DNA of 64,000 nt. Source: Clostridiales bacterium (GTDB lineage Bacteria; Bacillota; Clostridia; Christensenellales; Aristaeellaceae). The notes under the pieces were generated by a model. It was not told where the DNA came from. It searched no databases and worked only from the letters and a program-made list of their open reading frames with translations. The stretch covers positions 1 to 64,000 of the forward strand of contig JALFVL010000026.1 of NCBI GenBank assembly GCA_022787165.1, in the 5' to 3' direction. Shown piece by piece: positions 6,858 through 14,718 of the stretch (its first letter is position 1; each line of letters starts with the position of its first letter). Both the position numbers and the translations under genes were made by a program.

Positions 6858-8033
6858 ATGAACGCAGTGCTTCTTCGCGGCGGCATGATCCATGACGCCG
6901 TTCACAGCGAACCCTTTGACGCGGATATTCTCTGCGAGGATGGCAAAATTGCCGCCATTGGTCTGGGCCTTTCCGTGCCCGATGGCTGCGAGATCGTGGA
7001 TGTCTCAGGCCTGCGCGTCTACCCCGGCTTTGTCGAGGCGCACGGCCATATCGGTCTGGACGGCTACGGCATCGGCTATGAGGGCCAGGACTACAACGAA
7101 TATGGCGACATTCTGACCCCGCAGCTGCGCGCGATCGACGGCATCAAGCCGGGCGACTACGCCTTTGCCGAGGCCGCCGCTGCCGGCGTCACCTGCGTGT
7201 GCACCGGCCCGGGCAGCTCGAACGTCCTGGGCGGCACGTTCGCAGCGATCAAGACGACAGGCCGGCGCGTGGAGGAGATGCTCGTGCGCGCGGATGTGGC
7301 GATGAAGTGCGCGTTCGGCGAGAATCCCAAGCGCTGCTATCGCGAGAAGGGCAACTCCTCGCGCATGTCCACCGCCGCGAAGCTGCGCGAGATGCTCTTC
7401 AAGGCGAAGGAATACGACCGCAAGCTCCGCGCCGCTGGCGACGACGAGAGCAAGCTGCCGCCGTTTGACATGAAGCTGAACGCCCTTCTGCCCGTCATCC
7501 GCGGCGAGATCCCGCTCAAGGCGCACGCGCATCAGGCGGACGACATGTTCACCGCCATCCGCATCGCGAAGGAATTCGGCGTCAGGCTGACGCTGGAGCA
7601 CTGCACCGAGGGCCATCTCGTCGCCGACCTGCTCGCCGCGGAGCATATCCCGATGGCCGTCGGCCCGACCTTCGGCAATGCGTCCAAGTACGAGCTGCGC
7701 AAGAAGACCTGGGAGACCCCGGCGATTCTGGACAAGGCGGGCTGCACGATCAGCATCATCACCGACGCGCCGGTCACGCCGCTGAAGTATCTGCCGCTGT
7801 GCGCGGGCTTCGCCGTCCACGCGGGGCTTGATCCGTTCCACGCGCTGCAGGCCATCACGATCAACCCTGCCAGGCACATCGGCATCGAGGATCGCGTCGG
7901 CTCCATCGAGGTCGGCAAGGACGCCGACCTGGTCGTCATGGACGGCAGCTGCTTTGAGATCAGCACAAGCGTCGCGCATGTGTACATCAACGGCGTCGCC
8001 CAGCCGGTCAACGTGCATTTCGAGGAAGCCTGA
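6858..8033 (+). CDS. Amidohydrolase family metal-dependent hydrolase
   Basis: This is a cytoplasmic TIM-barrel amidohydrolase of the imidazolonepropionase/enamidase-like branch. The 391-aa product has the opening β-sandwich, then the metal-binding VEAHGHIGL (HxH), later HAHQADD and LEHCTEGH (His ligands), SIITDAP (catalytic Asp) and the closing NPARHIGIEDRVGSIEVGKD block typical of the superfamily. The start is ATG 6858 because AGGAGGT lies 7 bases upstream; the upstream in-frame ATG at 6822 lacks a ribosome site. It is transcribed away from an amino-acid ABC operon, so its substrate might be an imported amino-acid derivative. That is inference only. Confidence 0.88.
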   Translation: MNAVLLRGGMIHDAVHSEPFDADILCEDGKIAAIGLGLSVPDGCEIVDVSGLRVYPGFVEAHGHIGLDGYGIGYEGQDYNEYGDILTPQLRAIDGIKPGDYAFAEAAAAGVTCVCTGPGSSNVLGGTFAAIKTTGRRVEEMLVRADVAMKCAFGENPKRCYREKGNSSRMSTAAKLREMLFKAKEYDRKLRAAGDDESKLPPFDMKLNALLPVIRGEIPLKAHAHQADDMFTAIRIAKEFGVRLTLEHCTEGHLVADLLAAEHIPMAVGPTFGNASKYELRKKTWETPAILDKAGCTISIITDAPVTPLKYLPLCAGFAVHAGLDPFHALQAITINPARHIGIEDRVGSIEVGKDADLVVMDGSCFEISTSVAHVYINGVAQPVNVHFEEA

Positions 8034-8052
8034 TTTCATCCACACAAAAAAG

Positions 8053-8086
8053 GGAGCCTGATGGGAAAAACCGTCAGGCTCCTTTT
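8053..8086 (+). terminator. Amidohydrolase terminator
   Basis: A 9-bp stem (8053-8061 with 8074-8082) is followed by TTTT. An A-run on the other side would also let it act on the minus strand. Confidence 0.85.
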
Positions 8087-8151
8087 GGCTTTGTGCTCTT
8101 TCGGCGCTTCCGCAGCGCTTTCATACTGGTTGATTTCTGCATCCACGCTTT

Positions 8152-8212
8152 GAGAATCACACCCGTCTCAATCGTAGGCTGCTGCGCAGCCTGCTCTGAG
8201 ACTGCGTTTTCT
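8152..8212. repeat. Dispersed repeat family B, copy 1
   Basis: It shares the core AATCACACCCGTCTCAATCG, then AGGCTGC...GCAGCCTG, with copies at 31492 and 39264. It contains a small GGCTGC/GCAGCC hairpin and abuts a family-A element. Confidence 0.75.
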
Positions 8213-8331
8213 TTTGAATATCAGGGCTGCCGCCCTAAAACCTGCCCGGGACGCTGCCCCGGACCCCGCAAGGGGCTTCGCCCCTTGACCCTCCTTCGCT
8301 TCGCGCCGATGAAAGCGTTTGGAGGCTGAAT
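8213..8331. repeat. Dispersed repeat family A, copy 1
   Basis: A GC-rich multi-hairpin element: AGGGCTGCCGCCCT, then CCGGGACGCTGCCCCGG, then CAAGGGGCTTCGCCCCTTG, then TTCGCTTCGCG. It is nearly identical to the inverted copy at 27785-27907 and related to 39311-39410. It fills the space between the amidohydrolase terminator and the GH13 stop codon. Confidence 0.8.
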
Positions 8332-8336
8332 CCGGA

Positions 8337-9983
8337 TCATTCTGTCAAATCGATCCTGCATTCCCACGCCCGCAGCGTGTCCGCCTCGCCCGCGCTGCGA
8401 TAATTGCCCAGCAGCCGCTTCCCGCGCGAGGCCGCCTGCGCGTCGAGCCTTGCCGGCGCATCCGAAAAGTTGCAGGCGACCAGCAGCGTGTGCCTGCCGT
8501 CGCAGCGCGTGTAGGCAAAGACCTGCTCGTCCTCTGGCATCAGCAGCGTGAAGTCGCCGTCGATGACGACGGGGTTCTCCCGACGCAGCCGGATGAGTGC
8601 CTTGTAAAAGGAGAGCACGGAATCCGGATCGTTCTCCTGACGCGCGGCATTGATGGTCACGTAGTTCGGGTTGACGGGCATCCAGGGCTGCGCAGCCGTG
8701 AAGCCGGCGTTTGCTTCCGCCGACCATTGCATCGGCGTGCGCGCGTTGTCGCGGCCCTTGCTGCGGATGGCCTCCATCATCTCCTGCGGCGTGAGCAGGT
8801 GCATCTCCTCCACCAGCTCGTGCCAGGCGTTGATCGCCTCGACGTCCCGGCTCTCCTCGATGGAGCGCATCGGGTAGTTCGTCATGCCCAGCTCCTCGCC
8901 CTGATAGATGTAGGGCGTGCCCTGCATCATGTGCAGGCAGGCGGCGAGCATCTTCGCGCTGCGCACGCGGCTGGTCTCGTCCCGGTCGCTGCCAAAGCGG
9001 GAAACGCAGCGCGCTTGGTCGTGGTTGTCCCAGTAAAGGCTGTTCCAGGCTTTGCCGTGCAGCGCGGTCTGCCAGCGTGCGAGCACGGCCTTGAGCCTGG
9101 GCAGGCTCGCCCGGTTCGTGCTCCACTTGCCGAAGCGCCCGCCGTCGACCTCCATGTGCTCAAACTGGAAGATCATGTTCAGCTCGCTGCCGTCGAGGCT
9201 CGCGTAACGCAGCGCCTCCTCAGGCGGCGTGCCCGCCGTCTCGCCGACGGTCATGATGTCGTAGCGGCTGAGCACCTCCCGATTCATCTCGCGGATGTAC
9301 TCATGCTCCCTCGGGCCATTGCAGATATCCATTCCCGCGCGTCCGTCCGCGATGAGCGCCTCCTCGGGCTTGCCGATCATGTTGATCACGTCCATGCGGA
9401 AGCCGTCGATGCCCTTGTCAAGCCACCAGCGCATCATGTCGTAGACGCCCTCGCGCACGCGCGGCTCATGCCAGTTGAGGTCAGCCTGTTCGTTGGCGAA
9501 CATGTGCAGGTAGTATTCGCCGGTCGCCTCGTCCTTCCTCCAGGCGGAGCCGGAGAAGGCGCTGCGCAGCCGGTTGGGCGCGCCGCCCTCAAACGGCGCG
9601 CGCCAGACGTAGAAGCTGCGCTTGTCGTTTGTCTTGTCCCGCCGGGACTCGCGGAACCACGCGTGCTCCGTCGAGGTGTGGTTGACCACCAGATCCATGA
9701 CGATGCGCAGCCCGCGCGCATGCGCCGCCTCGAGCAGCGCGTCAAAGTCCTCCATCGTGCCGAATTCCGGCGCGATTCTGCGGTAGTCGCTGATGTCGTA
9801 GCCCCCGTCCACGCCGGAATTCTCGTAGACCGGGTTGAGCCAAATCACGTTGGCCCCCAGCGCCTTGATGTAGTCGAGCCGCTGCATGACGCCGCGCAGA
9901 TCGCCCATGCCGTCCCCGTTGCCGTCCTGAAAGCTCTTGGGATAGACCTGATAGACGACTGCCTGTTTGAACCAATCACTCAT
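8337..9983 (-). CDS. GH13 alpha-glucosidase (oligo-1,6-glucosidase-like)
   Basis: This enzyme hydrolyses terminal alpha-glucosidic bonds of short oligosaccharides in the cytoplasm. The 548-aa product has the usual GH13 A/B/C-domain length. Visible motifs are VVYQVYPKSF, conserved region I DLVVNH (about 97-102), region II GFRMDVINMI with nucleophile Asp198, region III VGETAG with acid/base Glu248, and region IV WDNHDQ with Asp322. MDVINMI resembles MalL/oligo-1,6-glucosidase more than trehalose-6-phosphate hydrolase. It starts inside dnaX (8-base overlap), an unusual operon partner. No signal peptide and no sugar transporter lie next to it. Confidence 0.93.
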   Translation of the reverse strand: MSDWFKQAVVYQVYPKSFQDGNGDGMGDLRGVMQRLDYIKALGANVIWLNPVYENSGVDGGYDISDYRRIAPEFGTMEDFDALLEAAHARGLRIVMDLVVNHTSTEHAWFRESRRDKTNDKRSFYVWRAPFEGGAPNRLRSAFSGSAWRKDEATGEYYLHMFANEQADLNWHEPRVREGVYDMMRWWLDKGIDGFRMDVINMIGKPEEALIADGRAGMDICNGPREHEYIREMNREVLSRYDIMTVGETAGTPPEEALRYASLDGSELNMIFQFEHMEVDGGRFGKWSTNRASLPRLKAVLARWQTALHGKAWNSLYWDNHDQARCVSRFGSDRDETSRVRSAKMLAACLHMMQGTPYIYQGEELGMTNYPMRSIEESRDVEAINAWHELVEEMHLLTPQEMMEAIRSKGRDNARTPMQWSAEANAGFTAAQPWMPVNPNYVTINAARQENDPDSVLSFYKALIRLRRENPVVIDGDFTLLMPEDEQVFAYTRCDGRHTLLVACNFSDAPARLDAQAASRGKRLLGNYRSAGEADTLRAWECRIDLTE

Positions 9984-11628
9984 CCAAAACCCTCACATTC
10001 TCCCGCCCGAAGGCGTCAAATACCCGATTGAGATTGCTCTGCGCCTGTTCCTTCGCCGCCTGCTGCGCGGCAAGCATGTTCTTGTCCGACTCGGCGACCG
10101 TGCCCTCGATCGCCGCTCGGAAGGTGCAGGGGTAGCCCGCCGCCGCCGTGAGCGCCTCGGCGACCTGCGCATTCTTGTCCTCCATGCTCAGCAGCTTGAC
10201 GGCCATTGCGCCCGAGCCCTGCGGGAAGACGACCGTGAAGCAGCCGTTTTCCGCCGTCGCCAGCCGCCCCTGCTTCACAAAGGCAAAGATCATCGGCTTT
10301 TGCCGGATTTGCCGCACGGCCTCCTGCCAGATGCGCTCCGCCTCGGGCGCGGGCCCCTGCGGCGCCTTTGCAGCGGGCGTCGCGGCCGCCTGCGGGGCGG
10401 CGCTTTCAGGCGCAGGCCTGTCGTCAGCCTTCGCCTTCCTGGCCGGCGCGGCCGCGACGACGCCCTCGCGCAGCTTGCGCTCCAGCTCGCCCACACGCGC
10501 GGCCAGCGCCTCGACCTGCACGCTCTCCTCCGGCGCGCAGGCGCGGATGGCCGCCGTCTCCAGCGCAAAGCGCGGCTGCGCGGCCCACTTCATGTCCGTC
10601 TCTCCCGCCAGGAAGAGGTCGAGCATGCGCATGAGCCGCTCGTGCGAGGCGCGCCCCGCCTGCGCGGCGTAGGCCGCCGCGTCCTCGCGCGTCGTGTCCA
10701 GCAGCTCGGCCGCCTGCTCCTCGCCGCAGATTTGGGCGAGCATCAGCGCGCGCAGGTGGGCGCTGACGTCGCGCACGAAGACCTGCACCTCGCGCCCTGA
10801 GCGCATCATTTCGTCGATCATCGCGAGCGCGCCGGGCGCGTCCGAGTCGATGAGCCTGTCCGCGAATTCAAAGAGGAAGCTCCTGTCCGCCGCGCCGAGC
10901 ACGCGCAGCACGAGTGCCTCCGTCAGCCCCTGCCCATCCTCCTGCGCGTAGGAGAGGCACATGTCCAGAATCGACCAGGCGTCGCGCATGCCGCCCTCCG
11001 CCGCGCGGGCGATGCGCGTGAGCGCCGCCTCCTCGGCCGCGATTTGCCCCTCCTCAAGCGCCACGCGCAGCCGCGCGATGATCTGCCCCGAGGGAATGCG
11101 CCCGAAGTCAAAGCGCTGGCAGCGGGAGAGGATCGTCGCCGGGAGCTTTTGCGGCTCCGTCGTCGCGAGGATGAAGACGACGTAGGCCGGCGGCTCCTCC
11201 AGCGTCTTGAGCAGCGCGTTGAACGCGCCCTGGGAGAGCATGTGGACCTCGTCGATGATGTAGACGCGGTAGCGGCCCGTCTGCGGCGGATACTTGACCT
11301 TCTCGCGCAGGTCGCGAATCTCGTCGACGCCGTTGTTGCTCGCCGCGTCAATCTCCAGAATGTCGAGACTGCTCTCCGCCGAGAGCGCGCGGCAGGTCGG
11401 GCAGACGCCGCAGGGCTCGCCGCGCTCAGGCTGCTCGCAGTTGACCGCGCGCGCGAAGACCTTCGCCGTGGAGGTCTTGCCCGTGCCGCGCGTGCCGCAA
11501 AAGAGATAGGCGTGCGCGATACGCCCGCTCATCACCTGGCTGCGCAGCGTTTTGATGACAGCCTCCTGCCCCACGAAATCGTCAAACCGCGCCGGGCGGT
11601 AGCGGCGATACAACGCCTGATAGCTCAT
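9976..11628 (-). CDS. dnaX: DNA polymerase III subunit gamma/tau
   Basis: This is the clamp-loader ATPase of the replisome. The 550-aa product starts at MSYQALYRRYRPARFDD (ATG 11628, GGAGGA 6 bases upstream). Walker A GTRGTGKTS, the Zn-binding cysteines around CGVCPTC, Walker B YIIDEVHMLS and the SRC sensor region LSRCQRFDF are all present. The C-terminal third has an Ala/Pro-rich linker and a tau-like domain. Homologues are usually followed by the YbaB nucleoid protein gene and recR. Here the stop overlaps the start of a GH13 glucosidase instead. Confidence 0.96.
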   Translation of the reverse strand: MSYQALYRRYRPARFDDFVGQEAVIKTLRSQVMSGRIAHAYLFCGTRGTGKTSTAKVFARAVNCEQPERGEPCGVCPTCRALSAESSLDILEIDAASNNGVDEIRDLREKVKYPPQTGRYRVYIIDEVHMLSQGAFNALLKTLEEPPAYVVFILATTEPQKLPATILSRCQRFDFGRIPSGQIIARLRVALEEGQIAAEEAALTRIARAAEGGMRDAWSILDMCLSYAQEDGQGLTEALVLRVLGAADRSFLFEFADRLIDSDAPGALAMIDEMMRSGREVQVFVRDVSAHLRALMLAQICGEEQAAELLDTTREDAAAYAAQAGRASHERLMRMLDLFLAGETDMKWAAQPRFALETAAIRACAPEESVQVEALAARVGELERKLREGVVAAAPARKAKADDRPAPESAAPQAAATPAAKAPQGPAPEAERIWQEAVRQIRQKPMIFAFVKQGRLATAENGCFTVVFPQGSGAMAVKLLSMEDKNAQVAEALTAAAGYPCTFRAAIEGTVAESDKNMLAAQQAAKEQAQSNLNRVFDAFGRENVRVLDE

Positions 11629-11658
11629 GATTTTCCTCCACAATCCCGATTTACCTTT

Positions 11659-11687
11659 AGCATAGCACAAAACCGGCGGGTTTACAA
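11659..11687 (-). promoter_or_regulatory. dnaX promoter
   Basis: Minus-strand -35 TTGTAA (11687-11682), 17-bp spacer, -10 TATGCT (11664-11659) with an extended TG, 30 bases upstream of the ATG. Confidence 0.65.
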
Positions 11688-11810
11688 GGCTCGCCCCTCA
11701 GCTCTGCAGGGCCGGAAAAGCGCAGGATTCCACCAACCTTTTCAAAGGCTTCTCCGCCGCCCTGCCCCCGCCCGCCGCGGCGGAAAGGCGCTTCAAAGGG
11801 CTCCCTCCCC

Positions 11811-11839
11811 TTTCAAAATCCCGCGCGGTTTGCTATAAT
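11811..11839 (+). promoter_or_regulatory. pepT promoter
   Basis: Extended -10 TGCTATAAT (TATAAT 11834-11839) with a weak -35 TTTCAA (11811-11816) at 17-bp spacing, 55 bases before pepT. Confidence 0.6.
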
Positions 11840-11894
11840 AAGGCAGCCCCCTTGACTCAACCTGCACCCATACGATCAAAGGAGATGTTTTTTG

Positions 11895-13109
11895 ATGCGC
11901 GCCTGCGAACGCTTTTTGAAGTACGTTCAGGTCCATACGACCTCCGACCCCGATTCCACCGCCGTGCCCAGCTCTGCGCGCCAGCTCGACCTGGCCCGGA
12001 TGCTCGAAGCGGAAATGAAGGCCCTCGGCCTTGAGCGCGTCCATGTCGATCCATACGGCATCGTCTACGGCTGGCTATCCGCGACGCCGGGCCTTGAGGA
12101 TGTGCCCGCCCTCGGCTTTATCGCCCACATGGACACCGCGCCGGACTTTTCCGGCGAAAACGTGAAGCCGCAAATCATCGAGCGCTATGACGGCGGCGAC
12201 GTGCTCCTCGCGGGCAGCGGCGACGTGCTCAGCGTCGCAGCCTTTCCGTCCCTCAAAAAGCTCGAGGGCATGACGCTCATCACCACCGACGGCACGACGC
12301 TTCTGGGCGCGGACGACAAGGCCGGCATCGCGGAGATTCTCACGGCCGTCGAGGCCGTCCTCGCCTCCGGCGCGCCGCACGGCAGGCTCTGCATCGCCTT
12401 CACCCCGGACGAGGAGATCGGCGCCGGCGTCGACCACTTTGACGTGGAAAAATTCGGCGCGGCGGCGGCCTATACCCTCGACGGCGGCGAGGAGGGCGAG
12501 ATCGCCTATGAGACCTTCAACGCCGCGGACGTCAAAGTAGCCTTCCGCGGCCTGAGCGTCCATCCCGGCTCCTCGAAGGATACGATGATCAACGCCTCGC
12601 TCGCCGCCATGGAGTTCAATGCCCTGCTGCCCGCCAGCGAGACGCCGCGCCTGACCGAGGGCTACGAGGGCTTCTACCACCTGCACAACATGGAGGGCGA
12701 TGTCGAGCAGGCCACGCTGCATTACATCCTCCGCGACCACGACCGCGCCTCCTTCGAGTGCCGCAAGCAGACGATGCGCCACGCCGTCAAGACGATCAAC
12801 GAGCGCTATGGCCGCGAGGTCGCCGCCCTGACGATCCGCGATACCTACTACAACATGGCCGACAAGCTCACCGAGCACATGGAGCTGATCGAGAACGCGA
12901 AGCGCGCCGCCGCGCTGGCCGGGATGAAGCCCTTCACGGCGCCCGTGCGCGGCGGCACGGACGGCTGCCGCCTGTCCTATATGGGCCTGCCGACGCCCGA
13001 CCTGTGCACCGGCGGCTTCGCGTATCACGGCAAATTCGAGCATATCGCGATGGAGAGCATGGATCGCTGCGCGAAGATGGTCGAGCTGCTCATGACGAGC
13101 ATTCGTTAA
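11895..13109 (+). CDS. pepT: Peptidase T (tripeptidase)
   Basis: This is a cytoplasmic zinc aminopeptidase releasing the N-terminal residue of tripeptides (M20 family). The 404-aa length is normal. Motifs are FIAHMDTAPDFSG (metal His and Asp), TTDGTTLLGADDKAGIAEIL (bridging Asp), AFTPDEEIGAG (catalytic Glu and metal Glu) and VRGGTDGCRLSYMGLPTPDL near the C-terminus. It starts at ATG 11895 after AAGGAGA; a TTG directly before the ATG is a possible alternative. It is monocistronic. Confidence 0.95.
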   Translation: MRACERFLKYVQVHTTSDPDSTAVPSSARQLDLARMLEAEMKALGLERVHVDPYGIVYGWLSATPGLEDVPALGFIAHMDTAPDFSGENVKPQIIERYDGGDVLLAGSGDVLSVAAFPSLKKLEGMTLITTDGTTLLGADDKAGIAEILTAVEAVLASGAPHGRLCIAFTPDEEIGAGVDHFDVEKFGAAAAYTLDGGEEGEIAYETFNAADVKVAFRGLSVHPGSSKDTMINASLAAMEFNALLPASETPRLTEGYEGFYHLHNMEGDVEQATLHYILRDHDRASFECRKQTMRHAVKTINERYGREVAALTIRDTYYNMADKLTEHMELIENAKRAAALAGMKPFTAPVRGGTDGCRLSYMGLPTPDLCTGGFAYHGKFEHIAMESMDRCAKMVELLMTSIR

Positions 13110-13129
13110 GCCTTCAGTTTTGTTCGTCT

Positions 13130-13176
13130 GGCACAAAGAAGCCGTTAAATCTTTGTGCCGGGTAACATGTACAAAG
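13130..13176 (+). promoter_or_regulatory. Inverted repeat with repeated ACAAAG half-sites upstream of the glycerate cassette
   Basis: A perfect 10-bp inverted repeat (13130-13139 with 13150-13159) is followed by a third half-site, ACAAAG (13171-13176). It lies 80-125 bases before the GntP permease gene. It may be the pepT terminator, although no T-run follows, or a binding site for the CdaR-type regulator of the cassette. The second reading is inference. Confidence 0.4.
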
Positions 13177-13256
13177 CCGACTGACGGACAGTAAAATAGA
13201 GTCATTCTTCCCGGAGGGGCTGTTTTCCGGGAAATCACAAAAGGAGGGACTCGTTT

Positions 13257-14615
13257 ATGTCCGGTCTCGCTCTCATCATCGTGTTCCTGCTGGCCGTCGT
13301 CGTCATGATCGTGGCGATCAGCAAGTACAAGGTCCATCCGTTCCTGGCGATCATGGGCATCTCGCTCATCCTCGCGCTGCTGGCGGGCATTCCGCTGACC
13401 AAGATTGCCGACGTGATCGGCTCCGGCTTCTCCGGAACCTTCACCTCCATCGGCATCGTCATCATCCTCGGCGCGCTGATCGGCACGATTCTGGAAAAGA
13501 CCGGCGCCGCCCTCAAGCTGGCCGACCTCGTCGTGCGCATCGTGGGCCAGAAGAATCCGGAGCTGGCCGTCGAGCTGATGGGCTGGATCGTCTCCATCCC
13601 CGTCTTCTGCGACAGTGGCTTCGTCATCCTCAACCCGATCCGCAAGGCCATCGTCAAGCGCACCGCGACGTCCTCGGTCGCCATGACGGTCGCGCTCTCC
13701 GCTGGCTTGTACATCTCCCACGTCTTCATCCCGCCGACGCCGGGCCCGATCGCCGCGGCCAGCACGCTGGGCATCGGCGACAACCTGCTGCTCGTCATGG
13801 GCCTGGGCGTCGTCTGCTCCATCATCCCGCTGATCGCAGGCCTCATCTACGCCAAGGCCATCGGCAAGCGCGTCAAGAGCGCCGATGAGACCGCCGGCAA
13901 GGACGAGGTCGTCAAGACCTATGAGCAGCTCGTCGCCGAGTATGGCAAGCTGCCGGGCGGCGCGAACGCGCTTGCTCCGCTGGTCGTCCCGATCATCCTG
14001 ATGGCCCTCGCCTCCATCTCCTCCATGGCCGGCTGGACCGGCTTTGGCGCCGACCTGCTGACCTTCTTGGGCAAGCCGGTTATCGCGCTGACCGTCGGCA
14101 CGCTCTGCGCCATCGCGCAGCTCGCCACCGCCGACAAGCTCGACGGCCTCTACGCCATCACCAACGACACCCTCAAGACCGTTGGCCCGATCCTCTTTGT
14201 GACTGCTGCGGGCGGCGTGCTGGGCAAGGTCATCGCCTCCTCCTCCATGGTCACCTACATCACCGACCACGCTGCCGCGCTGCAGACGATCGGCATCTTC
14301 TTCCCGTTCATCCTCGCCGCGATCCTCAAGAGCGCGCAGGGCTCCTCCACCGTCGCCATCACAACGACGGCGGGCATCGTCGCTCCGCTGCTCGAGGTGC
14401 TGGGCTTTGCCTCTCCGGCGCGCGCTGCGCTGGTCGTCATGGCCATCGGCGCCGGCGCGATGACGGTCTCGCATGCCAACGACTCCTACTTCTGGGTGGT
14501 CACCAACTTTGGCGACATGACGCCGGAGCAGGGCTACAAGACGCAGACCGCGATGACCCTCGTGCTGGGCGTCGCCTCCATGGTCGGCATCTTCATCCTC
14601 TCCCTCGTCCTGTGA
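13257..14615 (+). CDS. GntP-family permease (probable D-glycerate/gluconate transporter)
   Basis: This membrane symporter imports gluconate-like hydroxy acids. The 452-aa product is almost entirely hydrophobic with about 12 TM segments. Family blocks include GIVIILGALIGTILEKTGAA, IPVFCDSGFVILNPI, HVFIPPTPGPIAAAS, ALLKSAQGSSTVA-like KSAQGSSTVAITTTAGI and SHANDSYFWVV. It starts at ATG 13257 with AAAGGAGGG upstream. A glycerate 2-kinase and a CdaR-type regulator follow, which points to D-glycerate as substrate; that part is inferred from context. Confidence 0.93.
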   Translation: MSGLALIIVFLLAVVVMIVAISKYKVHPFLAIMGISLILALLAGIPLTKIADVIGSGFSGTFTSIGIVIILGALIGTILEKTGAALKLADLVVRIVGQKNPELAVELMGWIVSIPVFCDSGFVILNPIRKAIVKRTATSSVAMTVALSAGLYISHVFIPPTPGPIAAASTLGIGDNLLLVMGLGVVCSIIPLIAGLIYAKAIGKRVKSADETAGKDEVVKTYEQLVAEYGKLPGGANALAPLVVPIILMALASISSMAGWTGFGADLLTFLGKPVIALTVGTLCAIAQLATADKLDGLYAITNDTLKTVGPILFVTAAGGVLGKVIASSSMVTYITDHAAALQTIGIFFPFILAAILKSAQGSSTVAITTTAGIVAPLLEVLGFASPARAALVVMAIGAGAMTVSHANDSYFWVVTNFGDMTPEQGYKTQTAMTLVLGVASMVGIFILSLVL

Positions 14616-14640
14616 CCGGCTGACAACGATATCCGCCCGA

Positions 14641-14684
14641 CGGGATCGCTTGCGGGAAACGCCTTTCCCGCGGCGATCCCTTTT
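14641..14684 (+). terminator. Terminator between permease and glycerate kinase
   Basis: A stacked stem (14641-14648 with 14672-14679, and inner 14651-14658 with 14663-14670) is followed by TTTTT. It may reduce but not abolish readthrough into the kinase gene, which has no obvious promoter of its own. Confidence 0.8.
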
Positions 14685-14718
14685 TCATTCCTCAATCACT
14701 GCAAAGGGAGGCTGCTTC

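Noticed and set aside
8305-8322. TGAAAGCGTTTGGA inside repeat A copy 1 as a CcpA catabolite site.
   Set aside because: It misses two conserved positions, is not kept in the other repeat copies, and lies at a gene end rather than a promoter.
8093-8329. A 78-codon plus-strand ORF after the amidohydrolase.
   Set aside because: It is a reading of repeats B and A, without translation signals.
12075-14474. A ~800-codon open frame antisense to pepT and the GntP permease.
   Set aside because: It mirrors codon bias of the real genes in GC-rich DNA. The translation is Arg/Asp/His/Gln-rich nonsense and the sense genes are certain.
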